Made by a program: the position numbers and the translations under genes. The notes under the pieces are model-generated. The model made no database searches. It was not told the origin of the DNA and worked only from the letters and a program-made list of their open reading frames with translations. A stretch of DNA of 64,000 bases. Origin: Yarrowia lipolytica (lineage: Eukaryota; Ascomycota; Dipodascomycetes; Dipodascales). Each line of letters starts with the position of its first letter. Position 1 is the stretch's first letter. The stretch is from the NCBI RefSeq assembly GCF_001761485.1, contig NC_090770.1:124001-188000 (forward strand), written 5' to 3'. Positions 31,595 through 42,286 of this stretch are shown here, in pieces.

Positions 31595-33176
31595 GCACAA
31601 GAGTCACATCTTCTTATTTATGATTGGTTGTATAATAGTTAATGGTATTTTATGATATTTGACGATAATTGCTTTGGTGTACTGTTTTGTTGTAGTTGTT
31701 GTTGTTGTTGAAATGAATCTCACGTACAAAGGTGCATTTGCTGAGTTCTTATGGGCTCAAAGCCCCACGCGCAGATTCTCAAGGTCCCTGAGTTGGTATC
31801 GCTGCTTGGAAGTTGGGGAATCGAAAGTGTAAAATTCAGCATAGAATACATTGTGTGAGTTGTTTGAACCACCGAATTCGCCTGACAATTGGGCATGTAT
31901 CATCGATATCACCGAATTTATCTCATGTGGTGTGTCGTCATGTGGTATCTTCCAAAAACGGAGCTGTATCCACAATATCGAGTGACATAATCGACATGAC
32001 GATGGACACTTCACCTTGGAGGTGAGTTGGGAATGACATGGTCACGTGGCAAAGGATATGGTCACGTGACGAAAAACTCCTCTGGAGCCTTCTATCGTCC
32101 TTAATGTGGGTGTGGGTTGGTTGATGAGAGGATCGTGGAGAGAAATAAAATTTAAAATAAAAAATTACAGGTGTTTTTTTAAATGACTTTTTTCCTCCCA
32201 ATTTTTAGCTAAGAATGGGAGTTACATTTTACTTGGAAAATACTGGAAATTACTTAGAAAAGCCTGCAGCGGGTAAAAAAACAATTAAATTTTTTTTTAA
32301 AAAAAACCGCTCCTCTCACATTCACCACAACAGCAGACCTCATTGAATGGCCACAAAAGACGCAAGAATAACATTTGGACTGGATCTTCGCTTTTTTCTT
32401 TTGAAACCGTTCGTTCTAATTCATTACCACTGCCCCGCTTACTAACCGGTTCTCATAACCACTACCAACGGAACCCGAAGAAACGAACGACAATAAAACA
32501 GCAAAGAAAGACCAATTCCATTGAAAGCACCCACTTTGAGCCGCTTAAGCAGCCATTCAAACCCACGAAATCAATCCAATTAATCCATGCCATGCCGTGG
32601 TATTCGAAGTCATGCCATTGTATTAGAAGCCATACCATTGTATCCCAAGCACCATTTGTACCGATTCTACGGATTTTACAGATCGTAAACTACTCTGAGA
32701 AAGCTCGTAAACTACTCGGGAAAGCTCATACTCTGGAAAGCTCACAAGTCCATCGGCTCGCAATAGACCATCCGAAATGATGGGATCACTGCGCCATTGC
32801 ATCGTGTGTATCTTTTAGTCTATGACTGTGACGCCCGTGCAACGAGCAATAGTCGTTAATGTCACAGATGTGGCAAAGATCATTCATGTCATTCATGTCA
32901 ATGTTTCAGAATCAGGATCTGAGATCCAAAAATGTACCAGTACCCGTGGGTACTCGGTACTCAGGTAGTGTCGGAGAGAAGGAATCTATCAGTATTTTGT
33001 TGTCCAAAAGTGTCGCTGCTGAACAGTATGTGTACAGTACTCGTGCTGTACTGAACACAGGTGGTAGCCATGTAGCCAAGTCATTGATCATGAGTTCAAC
33101 TGATGGGAGCAGAACAATTTCGCGTCAGTCGACTCGCGCCAATCTCGCACCACCAACTCACACGCAGTCACTCCAC
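31595..33176. other. Intergenic region between the BAG gene and OHCU decarboxylase
   Basis: The flanking genes converge. The stretch holds two CACGTG sites (32041, 32062), AT-rich patches (about 32140-32310) and GTAC-rich motifs (33010-33055). No gene is supported. Confidence 0.6.
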
Positions 33177-33704
33177 TCACTCCAACTTGCTCGCGCGATC
33201 CTTTGCAATATCACACATGGCGTTAAACGCCTCCTGCCTCTCCTTTTTCACGTCTCCTCTGTTGATCCGCTCCACCATGTTTTCCATGATGACCTCCCGC
33301 GATCGTCCGTTGACAAAAACAACGTAGATGAGGCCTGGAAACGTTTCTTCGTACTGCTTGTTGAGTCTCTCGAGCCGCAGGCCCTCCTGTGCCGACCTGG
33401 CCTGCAGCGATTTCTGCTCCGCCTGAGAGTGGGACGAGTCCACCTTCTGGGCGCCCAGACGCGGGTGAGCGCCGATGATTCTGTTGATCCGCGGATCCGT
33501 GTCGTCGCCCGACTTGAGCAGCTCCAGCAGCTCCGCCCGCACCCGCTCAATCAGCTCGTTGTAGTCGTGGCACTGTTGGCGGATTGCGCCCCGGATCACA
33601 AGCTGCTTGAGAGTGGCACACGGCTCAAACAGATGATCCAGCAGCAGCTCCTGGTCGGCTTCAGGCAGCGACGGTACCGTTTCTATCGCAGGTAGCTTGT
33701 ACAT
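33177..33704 (-). CDS. OHCU decarboxylase of urate breakdown
   Basis: A 175-residue protein of the 2-oxo-4-hydroxy-4-carboxy-5-ureidoimidazoline decarboxylase family. It catalyses the last step from urate to S-allantoin, after urate oxidase and HIU hydrolase. The active-site loop GAHPRLGAQK (about residues 78-87) with its catalytic His is present, followed by SHSQAEQ; the C-terminal motif FPGLIYVVFVNGRSREVIMENMVERI is the family hallmark that includes the substrate-binding Gly-Arg-Ser. Length is normal. The protein ends in ASKLE, so a peroxisomal SKL is followed by one extra residue. A GATAAG site (complement at 33755-33760) lies about 50 bp upstream and would fit nitrogen control by GATA factors, but a single site is weak evidence. 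Confidence 0.92.
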   Translation of the reverse strand: MYKLPAIETVPSLPEADQELLLDHLFEPCATLKQLVIRGAIRQQCHDYNELIERVRAELLELLKSGDDTDPRINRIIGAHPRLGAQKVDSSHSQAEQKSLQARSAQEGLRLERLNKQYEETFPGLIYVVFVNGRSREVIMENMVERINRGDVKKERQEAFNAMCDIAKDRASKLE

Positions 33705-34563
33705 GTCGTGGATAGAGAGGGAAGAAGAAGAAGAGAGGGAGTTGCGATCTCTCGCTTATCATTGTCAGTAGAGTTTCGGAGATGGCCGATGGAAAACGTA
33801 CATACTTGTACGAGTACGGGTAAGATACTGTAGACGTCAATCACTGGAAATATATGAACCGGTGTTGTTTTGTTATTTTTTTGTTATTTTTTATTTTTTG
33901 TTGTTATTTTATCGTTGTTATTTTATTTAATTAATCAATGTTAACTATTATTTTTACTTATACTATTATCATTATTTATATTTTATTTTAGATTTTATAG
34001 GAGTCATGGTGAACAGCCGTACTGTCTGTCTTCCGTCTTGTTCCTGTAGAAGTGCTGCAGCCACAGCTACTCGAGAGGCGCGGTTGACGCTACAGACATG
34101 AACCGGAGCGACCCGCTGGCAGACTTGACACCGAGCTCTCCAGCCAGCTCGCGAAACGGTGCTGATGTTGGCTCTACAGCCTGCTTGGATCAATCGCTGG
34201 ACGTGGTTGAGCCGTGACAGACTCTTGTCACCTGTAGCAATGTGGACCTCTTGAAGCCTCGGTGTAGATAAACGCTCTGATCTGGTCGCAGAAACGACAT
34301 TGACTCCAAAAGACTCATCTTCTGATGACTTGTTCTAGCTCCTCCACATTCCCCGACTGTCCCGCCAAAAGAGGAGCCGTTGTTCAAGGCCCTTACCTAG
34401 CCCGGAGACATACGGTCCCACACATAACTTCTGATATGGATAAATAATGCATTTTTATGTCTGTCTAGTAATACACGAGCATATACTGTACTCGATTTTG
34501 GTCCATGCTAGTCTTGCTCTACTCCTCGACTTCAGCCTGGTCTGAAACATCTTTCCTCCAAGT
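33705..34563. other. Intergenic region between OHCU decarboxylase and MET1
   Basis: Promoter of the OHCU gene next to 33705, then a T/A-rich low-complexity block (about 33867-34000), then the 3' flank of MET1. No gene is recognised. Confidence 0.6.
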
Positions 34564-36204
34564 CTACGCAAGCGCCGAAAACCCCTTCAAAGTCTCCCCA
34601 GCTCCCGTATGATATCCCTCTTCAATCTTCCACTTTTGACCCTCGTCCAACTTCTCCAAAATGGTGCAACTATGCCCGACCACCAGCAAGCCCGGGGGAC
34701 GCGAGCCAATGGCCTCCACCGCCTCGACGAGATATTGTAGAGTGGTTCTGGTGACTCTCTGGTCATGGCAAGAAGCTCTTTCTATCACAGCACAAGGAGT
34801 GGACAGATCCCAGCCGGGAGTGGCAGAAATGGCCTCCATAAGTCGGTCAACTCGATGCAGAGCCATCAGAAAAATGACTGTTCGCGACTTGACAAACTCG
34901 GGAATCACAGGCATGGCTCCCTTTCGTCCAGTACCCGTACAGATGAGCACCTGGTCAGCCACATCTCTGTGGGTAGGTGGAATGTTTGCCGCCAGCGGGG
35001 CAGATAGAGCCGATGTGATGCCCGGAACAACCTCGGGCTTGTATCCGTGGCCGGCAAAAAAGATGTATTCTTCTCCTCCTCGCCCGTAAATGTACGGATC
35101 TCCCTGTTTAAGTCGAACCACCATTTTGCCTTGTTTCAGGCCGTCGAGACCGCGCTCCAGAAGCTCAGTCTGGGCGGCCTCGGCATTTCCGGGGTACTTT
35201 TTGGCGATAAACACCTCGGTGGCCCGCGGAATGAGATCCAGAACCGACTCCGGCACCAACTTATCTGCCAAAATCAGATCAGCACTGTTGATGCGCTCCA
35301 GAGCAGCGGAAGTGAGATACTGAGCAGATCCCGGCCCAGATCCAATCAATGCAATGTGGGCTTTTGAAGACGAGGAAGAAGAATCAACAACTGCGGGAGC
35401 CGAGTCATCTTCCTGGCCGTTTTGCTGACTCTCTTTGGCGTCGGCTTCTTGAGAACTATGATAAGCTCTGTTAAGATCATCAATGGAAACATTGGCGAGC
35501 TTTCCCAAAGGGAAATACTCCACCAGCTGGCTCAACCATCGTAGTCGTTGTTTTTTCTTCTGGATGAACGTCTCCGAGTCCTCCACAACAAGCACATTGA
35601 GTCGCTTCTGCTCGGCGTCGTCATCCTCCTGGCCAATGTCCTCTGCCTCAAACACATCCTTGAGATCCTCCTCGTAGATTCTCTCTCGCAGCGAACCAAT
35701 CTTGTTGCAAATCTCGTCCACGTTGGCCGGCAGAGCCGCCACCATTTCTCGTTTGAGACGATTGGCCAGTCGGCAGCCCTTGCCGGAGGTGGTGACTCCA
35801 AACTGAAAGTCGCCGTCGGCATACGACGCCAGAAACGTGAAAGAACAGTACTCGGGGTGTCCCGCAACGTTGAGAGGAACCCGTAAAGACAAACACTGTC
35901 GATACAATGACCCCAGATCAACCTCCTCATGCTGATGAACCCCAACCACAAGAACCTGATCCACAACTCCAGACACCTCGTCCCGGCCCAGCGACGTCAC
36001 GTGGCGGAACTGGAAGCTCTCGTCCACGTGCTCGACTTTCCCCGTCTTCACCAGGTCCTTCAGGGCTTCCGGAAGTTGTGTTCCCACATAGATGGGTTGG
36101 GCTCCGCACTCCAGAGATCGTTGTGCGCGCGAAAAGGCCAGATTCGACTGTCCTGTGATGATGTGGCGATGTCCGTCGATTTTCTGAGCGGTGAGTAGTT
36201 GCAT
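34564..36204 (-). CDS. MET1: Uroporphyrinogen III methyltransferase, siroheme synthesis (MET1)
   Basis: A 546-residue enzyme that uses S-adenosylmethionine to methylate uroporphyrinogen III to precorrin-2, the first step to siroheme, the cofactor of sulfite reductase. The C-terminal SUMT domain starts near residue 282 with IALIGSGPGSAQYLTSAALE and contains the SAM-site motifs RLKQGDPYIYGRGGEE and VPGITSALSAPLAANIPPTHR. The N-terminal half (about 1-240) resembles the precorrin-2 dehydrogenase/ferrochelatase-like part found in S. cerevisiae Met1 (593 residues), including FGVTTSGKGCRLANRLKREMVAALP. An acidic Ser-rich linker joins the halves. A single exon. A CACGTG plus TGTGGC pair upstream suggests control by Cbf1 and Met31/32-type factors. 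Confidence 0.9.
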   Translation of the reverse strand: MQLLTAQKIDGHRHIITGQSNLAFSRAQRSLECGAQPIYVGTQLPEALKDLVKTGKVEHVDESFQFRHVTSLGRDEVSGVVDQVLVVGVHQHEEVDLGSLYRQCLSLRVPLNVAGHPEYCSFTFLASYADGDFQFGVTTSGKGCRLANRLKREMVAALPANVDEICNKIGSLRERIYEEDLKDVFEAEDIGQEDDDAEQKRLNVLVVEDSETFIQKKKQRLRWLSQLVEYFPLGKLANVSIDDLNRAYHSSQEADAKESQQNGQEDDSAPAVVDSSSSSSKAHIALIGSGPGSAQYLTSAALERINSADLILADKLVPESVLDLIPRATEVFIAKKYPGNAEAAQTELLERGLDGLKQGKMVVRLKQGDPYIYGRGGEEYIFFAGHGYKPEVVPGITSALSAPLAANIPPTHRDVADQVLICTGTGRKGAMPVIPEFVKSRTVIFLMALHRVDRLMEAISATPGWDLSTPCAVIERASCHDQRVTRTTLQYLVEAVEAIGSRPPGLLVVGHSCTILEKLDEGQKWKIEEGYHTGAGETLKGFSALA

Positions 36205-36358
36205 TTTCTTCCCTTTTCTCTCTCGCCGGCTTTTATGTGTCTGTGTGTCTGTGTTTCTGTTGGTGTGTGTTTTATGTCAGTCGTAAATCATTCAGTGTTA
36301 TATCATTTTTCACGCCCCATTTGGACTGCATGAAATATGCATCTCACTACTCATCATA

Positions 36359-36374
36359 TCACGTGAAATGTGGC
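36359..36374. promoter_or_regulatory. Composite CACGTG plus TGTGGC element upstream of MET1
   Basis: TCACGTGAAATGTGGC joins a perfect Cbf1-type site to a Met31/32-type core, about 155 bp upstream of the MET1 start. Further sites are TCACGTGA at 36578, CACGTG at 36726 and CTGTGGC at 36494. In S. cerevisiae these two site types together recruit Met4 to sulfur genes. Confidence 0.6.
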
Positions 36375-38341
36375 GAGTATGCACCTATCCACATAAGCGA
36401 CGTGAAATATGCAAGCCACTAAACCGTAATTGGGAAATGAATGGCAATCGGGGAAACTTGATTGGCTCGGGATAATCGTGGACCTGAGTCACTCTGTGGC
36501 GCAATTTGGGGGGGTTTCAACGCCACTTTTCTCGGTGGAGGCGGAGGCGGACACGGTAGAGCCGGGTCGTCTTCATATCACGTGAGGGAGATGCGAGTAT
36601 GGGGGTCGTAGTTGCAGCTGAATGTAGGTGGGGTGGATTTAGCGAATTTACTTGGAATGTGCTGTGTAGTACTCGGAACCGACGACAACAGATCGAGAGA
36701 AAAGTAAATGCAACGGAAAACTCATCACGTGGACTCTCCAACCCACGTTACTGTGCCTCCAGTCGCCCGCGGTGGCTCCAAATGTGGCTCTAGCTGTGGC
36801 TTGACACTAGCATTCAAAATCAGCCACAGAGAAGAGTTTTATGGCTGAAAGTTGGCTGAAAGTTCAGACAACATCAATCCGAGTGGATGATGAAGATGAA
36901 CGGTGGCTGAGGAGTGTCATTGATTTGCATCGGTTGTCATTGGGCTGATCTGGAGGATGTGTAGTGGAGAGAAGGGTTCTTGTACAGATAAAAAGATGAA
37001 AACCTGGGATTGCAATACTTGAACAAGAAGTATTAGCAGTGGCTGTATTGTACGAGTACAGTATGTATCTGTAGTATCTCAGAGCTATCGGCTGAGTCAT
37101 CAAACAGAAGGAGGGTATGGTCAAGGCATGGATCAAAAAGTCACGTGTAGAGTAAGTGCTGTACAGTATCTACAAGTAGATCAGACGGTTGAAATGGGGA
37201 CTATAACTCTGGTTATTCATCCAGAAGGACTCTCGTTGATATATTCTTGTCTGATAGTGAATCATTGTACTAGCTCTTTTACTGTAGACAATTGTCCAGC
37301 TCAATTGCATGGGTTGAATGAGAGGGATATAACATCACTAGTACAAGTACAAGTGTAGCAAAAGGTTCTGAAATCAACCATTGAGAAAACCCGCTAGATT
37401 GGATCGTTTTCAGGTACTTTTTCTTGTAGTTTACGTCTTCCTGGAGAAGTTTGAACGTCTTCTCTTGTCTCTCTTCTCTTGTCTCTGGTTTGTTGAACCT
37501 CCCACTACACTTTGAGTAGGTTTGTTGACAATGTAGTTGGCATATTTGATATAAATAAGAAAAAAACCCCCCAAAAAAAAAAAGTGAAATTGTACAGTTC
37601 TGGGATTGATAAAACAAACCATTGACAAAACAACCGTGAATAAACATACCATTAGCAAAGATCATTGAACAAACCATGAGAAATGGATTAAAACTCTTTT
37701 CAGTGTTCCTAGGACTTGTGCAGCGCCGTTCAAAGCGATTCTCCAAAGCCTGATACCGCCATTTGCTCAGTCTGATCTGATATCTCCTCGATCCTTTTTG
37801 CTGCTCCGACTAGCCCCCGAAACGACGCTAACGACGCATCGCATCGCGGCTAGTCTTGGCAGTGGGTGGGGATGGAGAGCGAATTGAGAGGAGACATGGG
37901 ACGAAAATGTGGTGATATGAGACCCGAAAACCATCATCTGAGGTTCGTATCGTACCATTCATCTCTTCCTTCATGTTTGGAGAAGTCCTTAGAAGCTCTC
38001 TATGGCACAGTATGGACTGGAGAGTCTAGTATCGACGTTAAAGTAGACACAAGAACCACCTGAACAGCCATTAAACCCACAGTAGCTCCACAGTAGCTCC
38101 CGGAGAGGGCGAACCCCGCAACTAGGATATGCACCAGTACTTTTTTTGACGACTTTGACACATTGGGGATCACGGTGTCATGTCATGTGGCATATCGGTC
38201 GCACCTTTGTAGCTTCCATCTCATGTTTGTAGTGCGGTATTGTACTCTCTTGTAGGACGGTACTGGATCTTAATGGGCTCTTACCGTACAGTATGAGCAC
38301 GAGCGAGCGTGAGTATTAGACCTAGAAAGATTGTCCAATTT

Positions 38342-38447
38342 GATAATGACGGTGATAATGACGGTGATAATGACGGTGATAATGACGGTGAGAATGACGA
38401 TGAGAATGACGGTGCTAGTGACGGTGAGAATGACGGATAGTGACGGC
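38342..38447. repeat. 12-bp tandem repeat, about nine copies
   Basis: The unit GATAATGACGGT is repeated about nine times; the first four copies are perfect and later ones drift (GAGAATGACGGT and similar). Confidence 0.85.
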
Positions 38448-38844
38448 GGGTTGCTGATATATAGTCAGATCTCAGAGTCAGACTCTCTTGTCGATCTCGC
38501 CGTCGATCCCAATTCGACATGCAAAAGATAATTGCCAAAATGCCCATTTTCCAGACCCCCAAAACACCCCTCCGTCCCCGCCCCCACACATTACTAAGCA
38601 CCCCACCTTTTCAATAAAGTTGCATTGCAGTAGGGACTATTTAGCAATATGGGGAAATAGTTGAACCGAGTTGTGTACACAACGGAGATACAAAAAGACC
38701 GAGAAATCCCACAGACTTGGATCTGTTTGTGTAACTCCAATTGATTTCCCGGACTCGAACTGTTTGTGTAACATCGATTGCAGACTTGTCTTTCAATCCG
38801 CCTCTCAACTCATTGGTAATTGCCGCCTTCCATCCACACCAATA

Positions 38845-40071
38845 ATGTCCACCATTGACAACGACTGCGTCATCAGCATCCACAAGCTGATTGACGCCTA
38901 CTGCTCGGACCCGTCGGTCATTCCCGGGTTTGTGATGAACGTGGTCAACCGCCGGGGCGAGCTGCTGGTCAACTACGCGGCCGGCCAAATGGGACTCGAC
39001 AACCCCGCGCCCATGACCACCGACTCGGTGTTCTGGCTGGCGTCCTGTTCGAAGCTCATTGGAGCCATTTGTGCCATGCAGCAGGTGGAGAAGGGTCTGA
39101 TTGGCCTGGACGACTCCGACAAGCTGGAGGAAATCTGCCCCGAACTGAAAGACGTCAAGGTGATCAAAATGGTCGACAAAAAACCCACTCTGGTGGAGAA
39201 GAAGAACCGAATCACCCTGAGAATGCTGCTCAGTCACACGGCCGGCTTTTCGTACTCCTTTTTCCACCCCTGGCTCATCAAACTGTTCCCCCATGTCGAC
39301 GAGCTCGCGGGAGACAAACACGTGCTGGACACCGCTCTGGTTTTCGAGCCCGGCACAGACTGGGGCTACGGAACCAGCATGGACTGGGTCGGCGTGGTAA
39401 TTGAGCGCCTGCGAGGCAAACCTGTGTCGCAGATTGTCCAGGAAGACATTTTCGAGCCTCTGGGAATCACAGATATCGAAATGAAGCCCACCCAGAGCAT
39501 GCGAGACCGACTGGTCAACCTGCACCAGAAAGACGCCGAAAACGGAACCATGACCCAGCGAGAACATGTATACTCTTTGGACGCTGAGTTTGAGTCCTTC
39601 GGAGCAGGCTACTTTGCAAAGGGTAGCGAGTACGTCAAACTACTGGCCATGCTGCTCAACAACGGAGTGGGGCCCGACACCGGCAAGCAAGTGCTCAGTG
39701 AAAAGTCTGTAGACGACATGTTTGCCAACCAGATCCCCCAGTGGCCCAATTACGGCCGACGAGCCACTCCCCCGGGCAAGCCAGAGTACACCAATGCTCT
39801 CCCCGAGCTATACCCTCAAGGAAACGCTCCTCAGGGCTGGGGTATTTCGTTCATGTTGACCATTGAGCCCACCGATACCGGCCGCGGACCCAACACTGGC
39901 TGGTGGAGTGGAATCATCAACACCTTCTGGTGGGTCGATAGACAAAAGGGGGTTGCGGGCCTAGCCCAGTCCCAGATTCTGCCGTTTGGTGATGAGGATG
40001 TCATGGTTCTGTGGAACACCATTGAAGCCATGATTTACAAGAGTCTGGTTGAGGACAAGTCCAAGTTGTAG
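38845..40071 (+). CDS. Beta-lactamase-fold serine hydrolase/transesterase, likely peroxisomal
   Basis: A 408-residue protein of the class C beta-lactamase, esterase and LovD-type transesterase family. The nucleophile motif S-x-x-K is SCSK at residues 67-70. The second motif is the tyrosine of WGYGTSMDWVG near residue 175. The third region near the C-terminus (GWWSGIINTFWWVDRQKGVAGLAQSQ) matches the family's final strands. The protein ends in SKL, a canonical type 1 peroxisomal signal. An in-frame ATG at 38671 would add 58 residues with no family similarity; the ATG at 38845 is preferred because the domain begins at once after it. The substrate is unknown; an ester or thioester in the peroxisome is a reasonable guess. 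Confidence 0.83.
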   Translation: MSTIDNDCVISIHKLIDAYCSDPSVIPGFVMNVVNRRGELLVNYAAGQMGLDNPAPMTTDSVFWLASCSKLIGAICAMQQVEKGLIGLDDSDKLEEICPELKDVKVIKMVDKKPTLVEKKNRITLRMLLSHTAGFSYSFFHPWLIKLFPHVDELAGDKHVLDTALVFEPGTDWGYGTSMDWVGVVIERLRGKPVSQIVQEDIFEPLGITDIEMKPTQSMRDRLVNLHQKDAENGTMTQREHVYSLDAEFESFGAGYFAKGSEYVKLLAMLLNNGVGPDTGKQVLSEKSVDDMFANQIPQWPNYGRRATPPGKPEYTNALPELYPQGNAPQGWGISFMLTIEPTDTGRGPNTGWWSGIINTFWWVDRQKGVAGLAQSQILPFGDEDVMVLWNTIEAMIYKSLVEDKSKL

Positions 40072-40207
40072 GCAATGTGGATCTGATATTTGAATGAATG
40101 ATGTTGATTTTGAAGAAAGGGGTGTCAGAGGAGTAGAAGGGAAAAAATGTATTCAACACCACTCTTTCACCCTCTTATGTGCACAAGCCACCGCTGCATT
40201 CACGTGC

Positions 40208-40304
40208 GGCAACCTGGCCGAGTGGTCTAAGGCGCCAGGTTCAGGTGACTGAATCAATATCCTGGTCTCTTCGGAGGCGAGAGTTCGAATCTTCTCGGTT
40301 GTCA
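40208..40304 (+). tRNA. tRNA-Leu(CAG) with intron, T-arm has an extra base
   Basis: The 7-bp acceptor stem (GGCAACC with GGTTGTC), D-arm (GCCGAGTGGTCTAAGGC), anticodon stem (CCAGG with CCTGG), long variable arm and discriminator A are all present. The anticodon loop reads TT-CAG-G, followed by a 14-base intron whose CTGAA pairs with the anticodon. The T-stem 3' strand is CTTCTC rather than the CTCTC of the sister gene at 44998, so it has one extra T, forcing a G-T pair and an eight-base loop. A 16-base-plus T run (about 40331-40348) provides a Pol III stop. The gene may be impaired. Confidence 0.85.
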
Positions 40305-40591
40305 AGCTAGGTCTCGAGTTTCTCGAGCTCTTTTTTTTTTTTTTTTTGTTGAGCCATTTGCTCGTCTACTGCTGGCATATGTCAGGCTCTTGTCTGTCAT
40401 GTCTCCAACCAGATCAGAGCTTGCAGGAAAACAGATTTGAAGAACAGATATAACAACTGGTACGTTCAGTACTGTACCGATGGATTTGTTTGTATCAAAA
40501 AACCTGTAGAATCAGTTCTTCCGTCTGATCCAGTTATAGTGGCGACCAAAGTGTAGTCTGGTTCATACTCCAGAGACATCGATTTTCGATC

Positions 40592-40611
40592 AACCCTGAC
40601 TAACCCTGACT
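40592..40611. repeat. Interstitial telomeric repeat, two units
   Basis: Twenty consecutive bases match the C-rich strand of the Yarrowia telomere, CCCTGACTAA repeated, starting with AA at 40592. It lies between two tRNA-Leu genes. Confidence 0.8.
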
Positions 40612-41311
40612 TGATAGACAACTACATTTCAGAAACCAGGGCCTGCAAACAAGTTGAACCTGGAATTCGGTTTCGGATTGGAAATCTGGCTTTCGCTCTG
40701 GTTTTTTTTTCGGTTTTTTAGACCAGTACAAGACCAAATAATTGTGCTTCTACAAGTATATATTTGTCCTTAACCAATCAGAAAGACGACAGTTCTTAGA
40801 TTCTACGGCTTCGTTTACCCTGCTTGTGGTCATTCTTCGAGAAGGATGATTGTCACTTATGGTATGGTAGTGAAGCGGAAGAGTTATATATATTGACACT
40901 GTAATACCATGATACCAATGAACGATGCGATACCAAAGAACGACACCATGACACCAAAGAACGACATCATGACACCAAAGAACGACACCAAGAATTAAAA
41001 GCATTAGAATCAACAGCCGCTTCATAAAACAATGACTCGCAATGTACTCGTCACTTGTCTACACACACGACGGCTCAGGACTTGTCTATTGAAATTTCAA
41101 GACATTTTTTTCAAATTTTTTTCCATTTCAAATTAAAGTTTCAAATAAACATTTTATAAAAAAGATCTGCACTATATATACAGTATAGATGCACGCACGG
41201 TCTACCAAATCTACCAAAAAAAGATGGACAAAAAGTTCTGTTTCCAAAAGGGAAAAGCGAATAATGGAACAAAGGACTGCGGCAAAGAGAGAATATAAAA
41301 TTGCAAAAAAA

Positions 41312-41411
41312 TGATATCCGTGAGATTCGAACTCACGCCTCCGAAGAGACCAGGAAATTCGTTAAGGTATTAGCCTTAACCTGGCGCCTTAGACCGCTCG
41401 GCCAGGATACC
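41312..41411 (-). tRNA. tRNA-Leu(AAG) with intron
   Basis: Read on the minus strand: acceptor GGTATCC pairs with GGATATC, then D-arm GCCGAGCGGTCTAAGGC, anticodon stem CCAGG/CCTGG with loop TT-AAG-G, an intron of about 18 bases containing ACCTTAA that pairs with the anticodon, a long variable arm and a T-arm with TTCGAAT flanked by a perfect GTGAG/CTCAC stem. A run of seven A just below 41312 on the plus strand is the Pol III stop. Confidence 0.95.
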
Positions 41412-42286
41412 AATAGTGATTTCAAAAAAGTTCAAATCATTGTGAGCGTGAAAAGGTGTTAAAATACGGCGAAAAAATGAATCATTAGAACAAAAAACGG
41501 CGAAAACACGAAGAGATTGAAATACAATGGTCAATATACTATTTCCTCGTTCAGCTCCCCACTTACCTGGCCTCACTGTCTTTTTCGGTTCCATCCTGGG
41601 CTTCTACCTGCTCCTGTTCTCCAAAAGCTCGAGGTACTCGGAAGATCAAGGGTGAATACAAGCTGATGGCAAATCTACAGGACCATGACGACAATGACAA
41701 CGACGACTACTATATTGAATCTCAGAGTCTGTGAAGAAACAATCATACATCGAAAAACAATCATACACATCGAAAACAATCATACATCGAAACAAGTATG
41801 AGTGATAAAACTACAAGTACTGTACTAGTACGAGTACGAGTACGGGTACAGTATGATAAAGTGCTATGCTCGTATGTACGTGTAATATACTTTTCCTACC
41901 TCAGATCATCATCTACCTGACCGATGGAGTCCCCAAACAAACTAATGTCTCAGCGGAGCGTACATTTTGGGGTGGCGATCGTCACTTGCGACCAACTGCA
42001 ATAAGAAGGGCGATCCCTGAAATGAAACTGAATTGCCACCAAGTGATTTACGGTTCGGCATGTTCAAGAGAGCCTTGGAAGGTGAACAGATCGGCCGTCA
42101 CAGCCCCTCAATCATTGTGTCCGGGTGTCCAAGACAGAACGGGGAGGCGACAGAACGGCGAGACTACCGACAGACTGGTCCTGTTCGGCACATCCTTCCC
42201 GTACAGTAAAGAGGTATCTACAACACATCTCCAAACTAAGAGCTAGGGTTTTCGGATCCGCACTAAACCCAAGCGGAGAGAGAATA

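Larger units (their letters stand above)
36205..38844. other. Divergent intergenic region between MET1 and the serine hydrolase
   Basis: Both neighbours are transcribed outward. The MET1 side has CACGTG sites and TGTGGC motifs. The middle has GTAC-rich motifs (37040-37075, 37140-37180). The right side has a 12-bp tandem repeat (38342-38447). The 5' leader of the serine hydrolase is at its right end. No gene is supported. Confidence 0.6.

Noticed and set aside
32041-32068. Two close CACGTG sites as a promoter
   Set aside because: They lie between convergent genes, so there is no start codon for them to serve.
33165-33172. GTGAGT donor-like site overlapping the OHCU decarboxylase stop codon
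   Set aside because: No CTAAC-AG acceptor was found in the next 700 bases on that strand.
38641-39567. A 308-codon minus-strand open frame over the serine hydrolase
   Set aside because: The plus-strand frame has the full S-x-x-K family pattern and SKL tail; the antisense frame has none.
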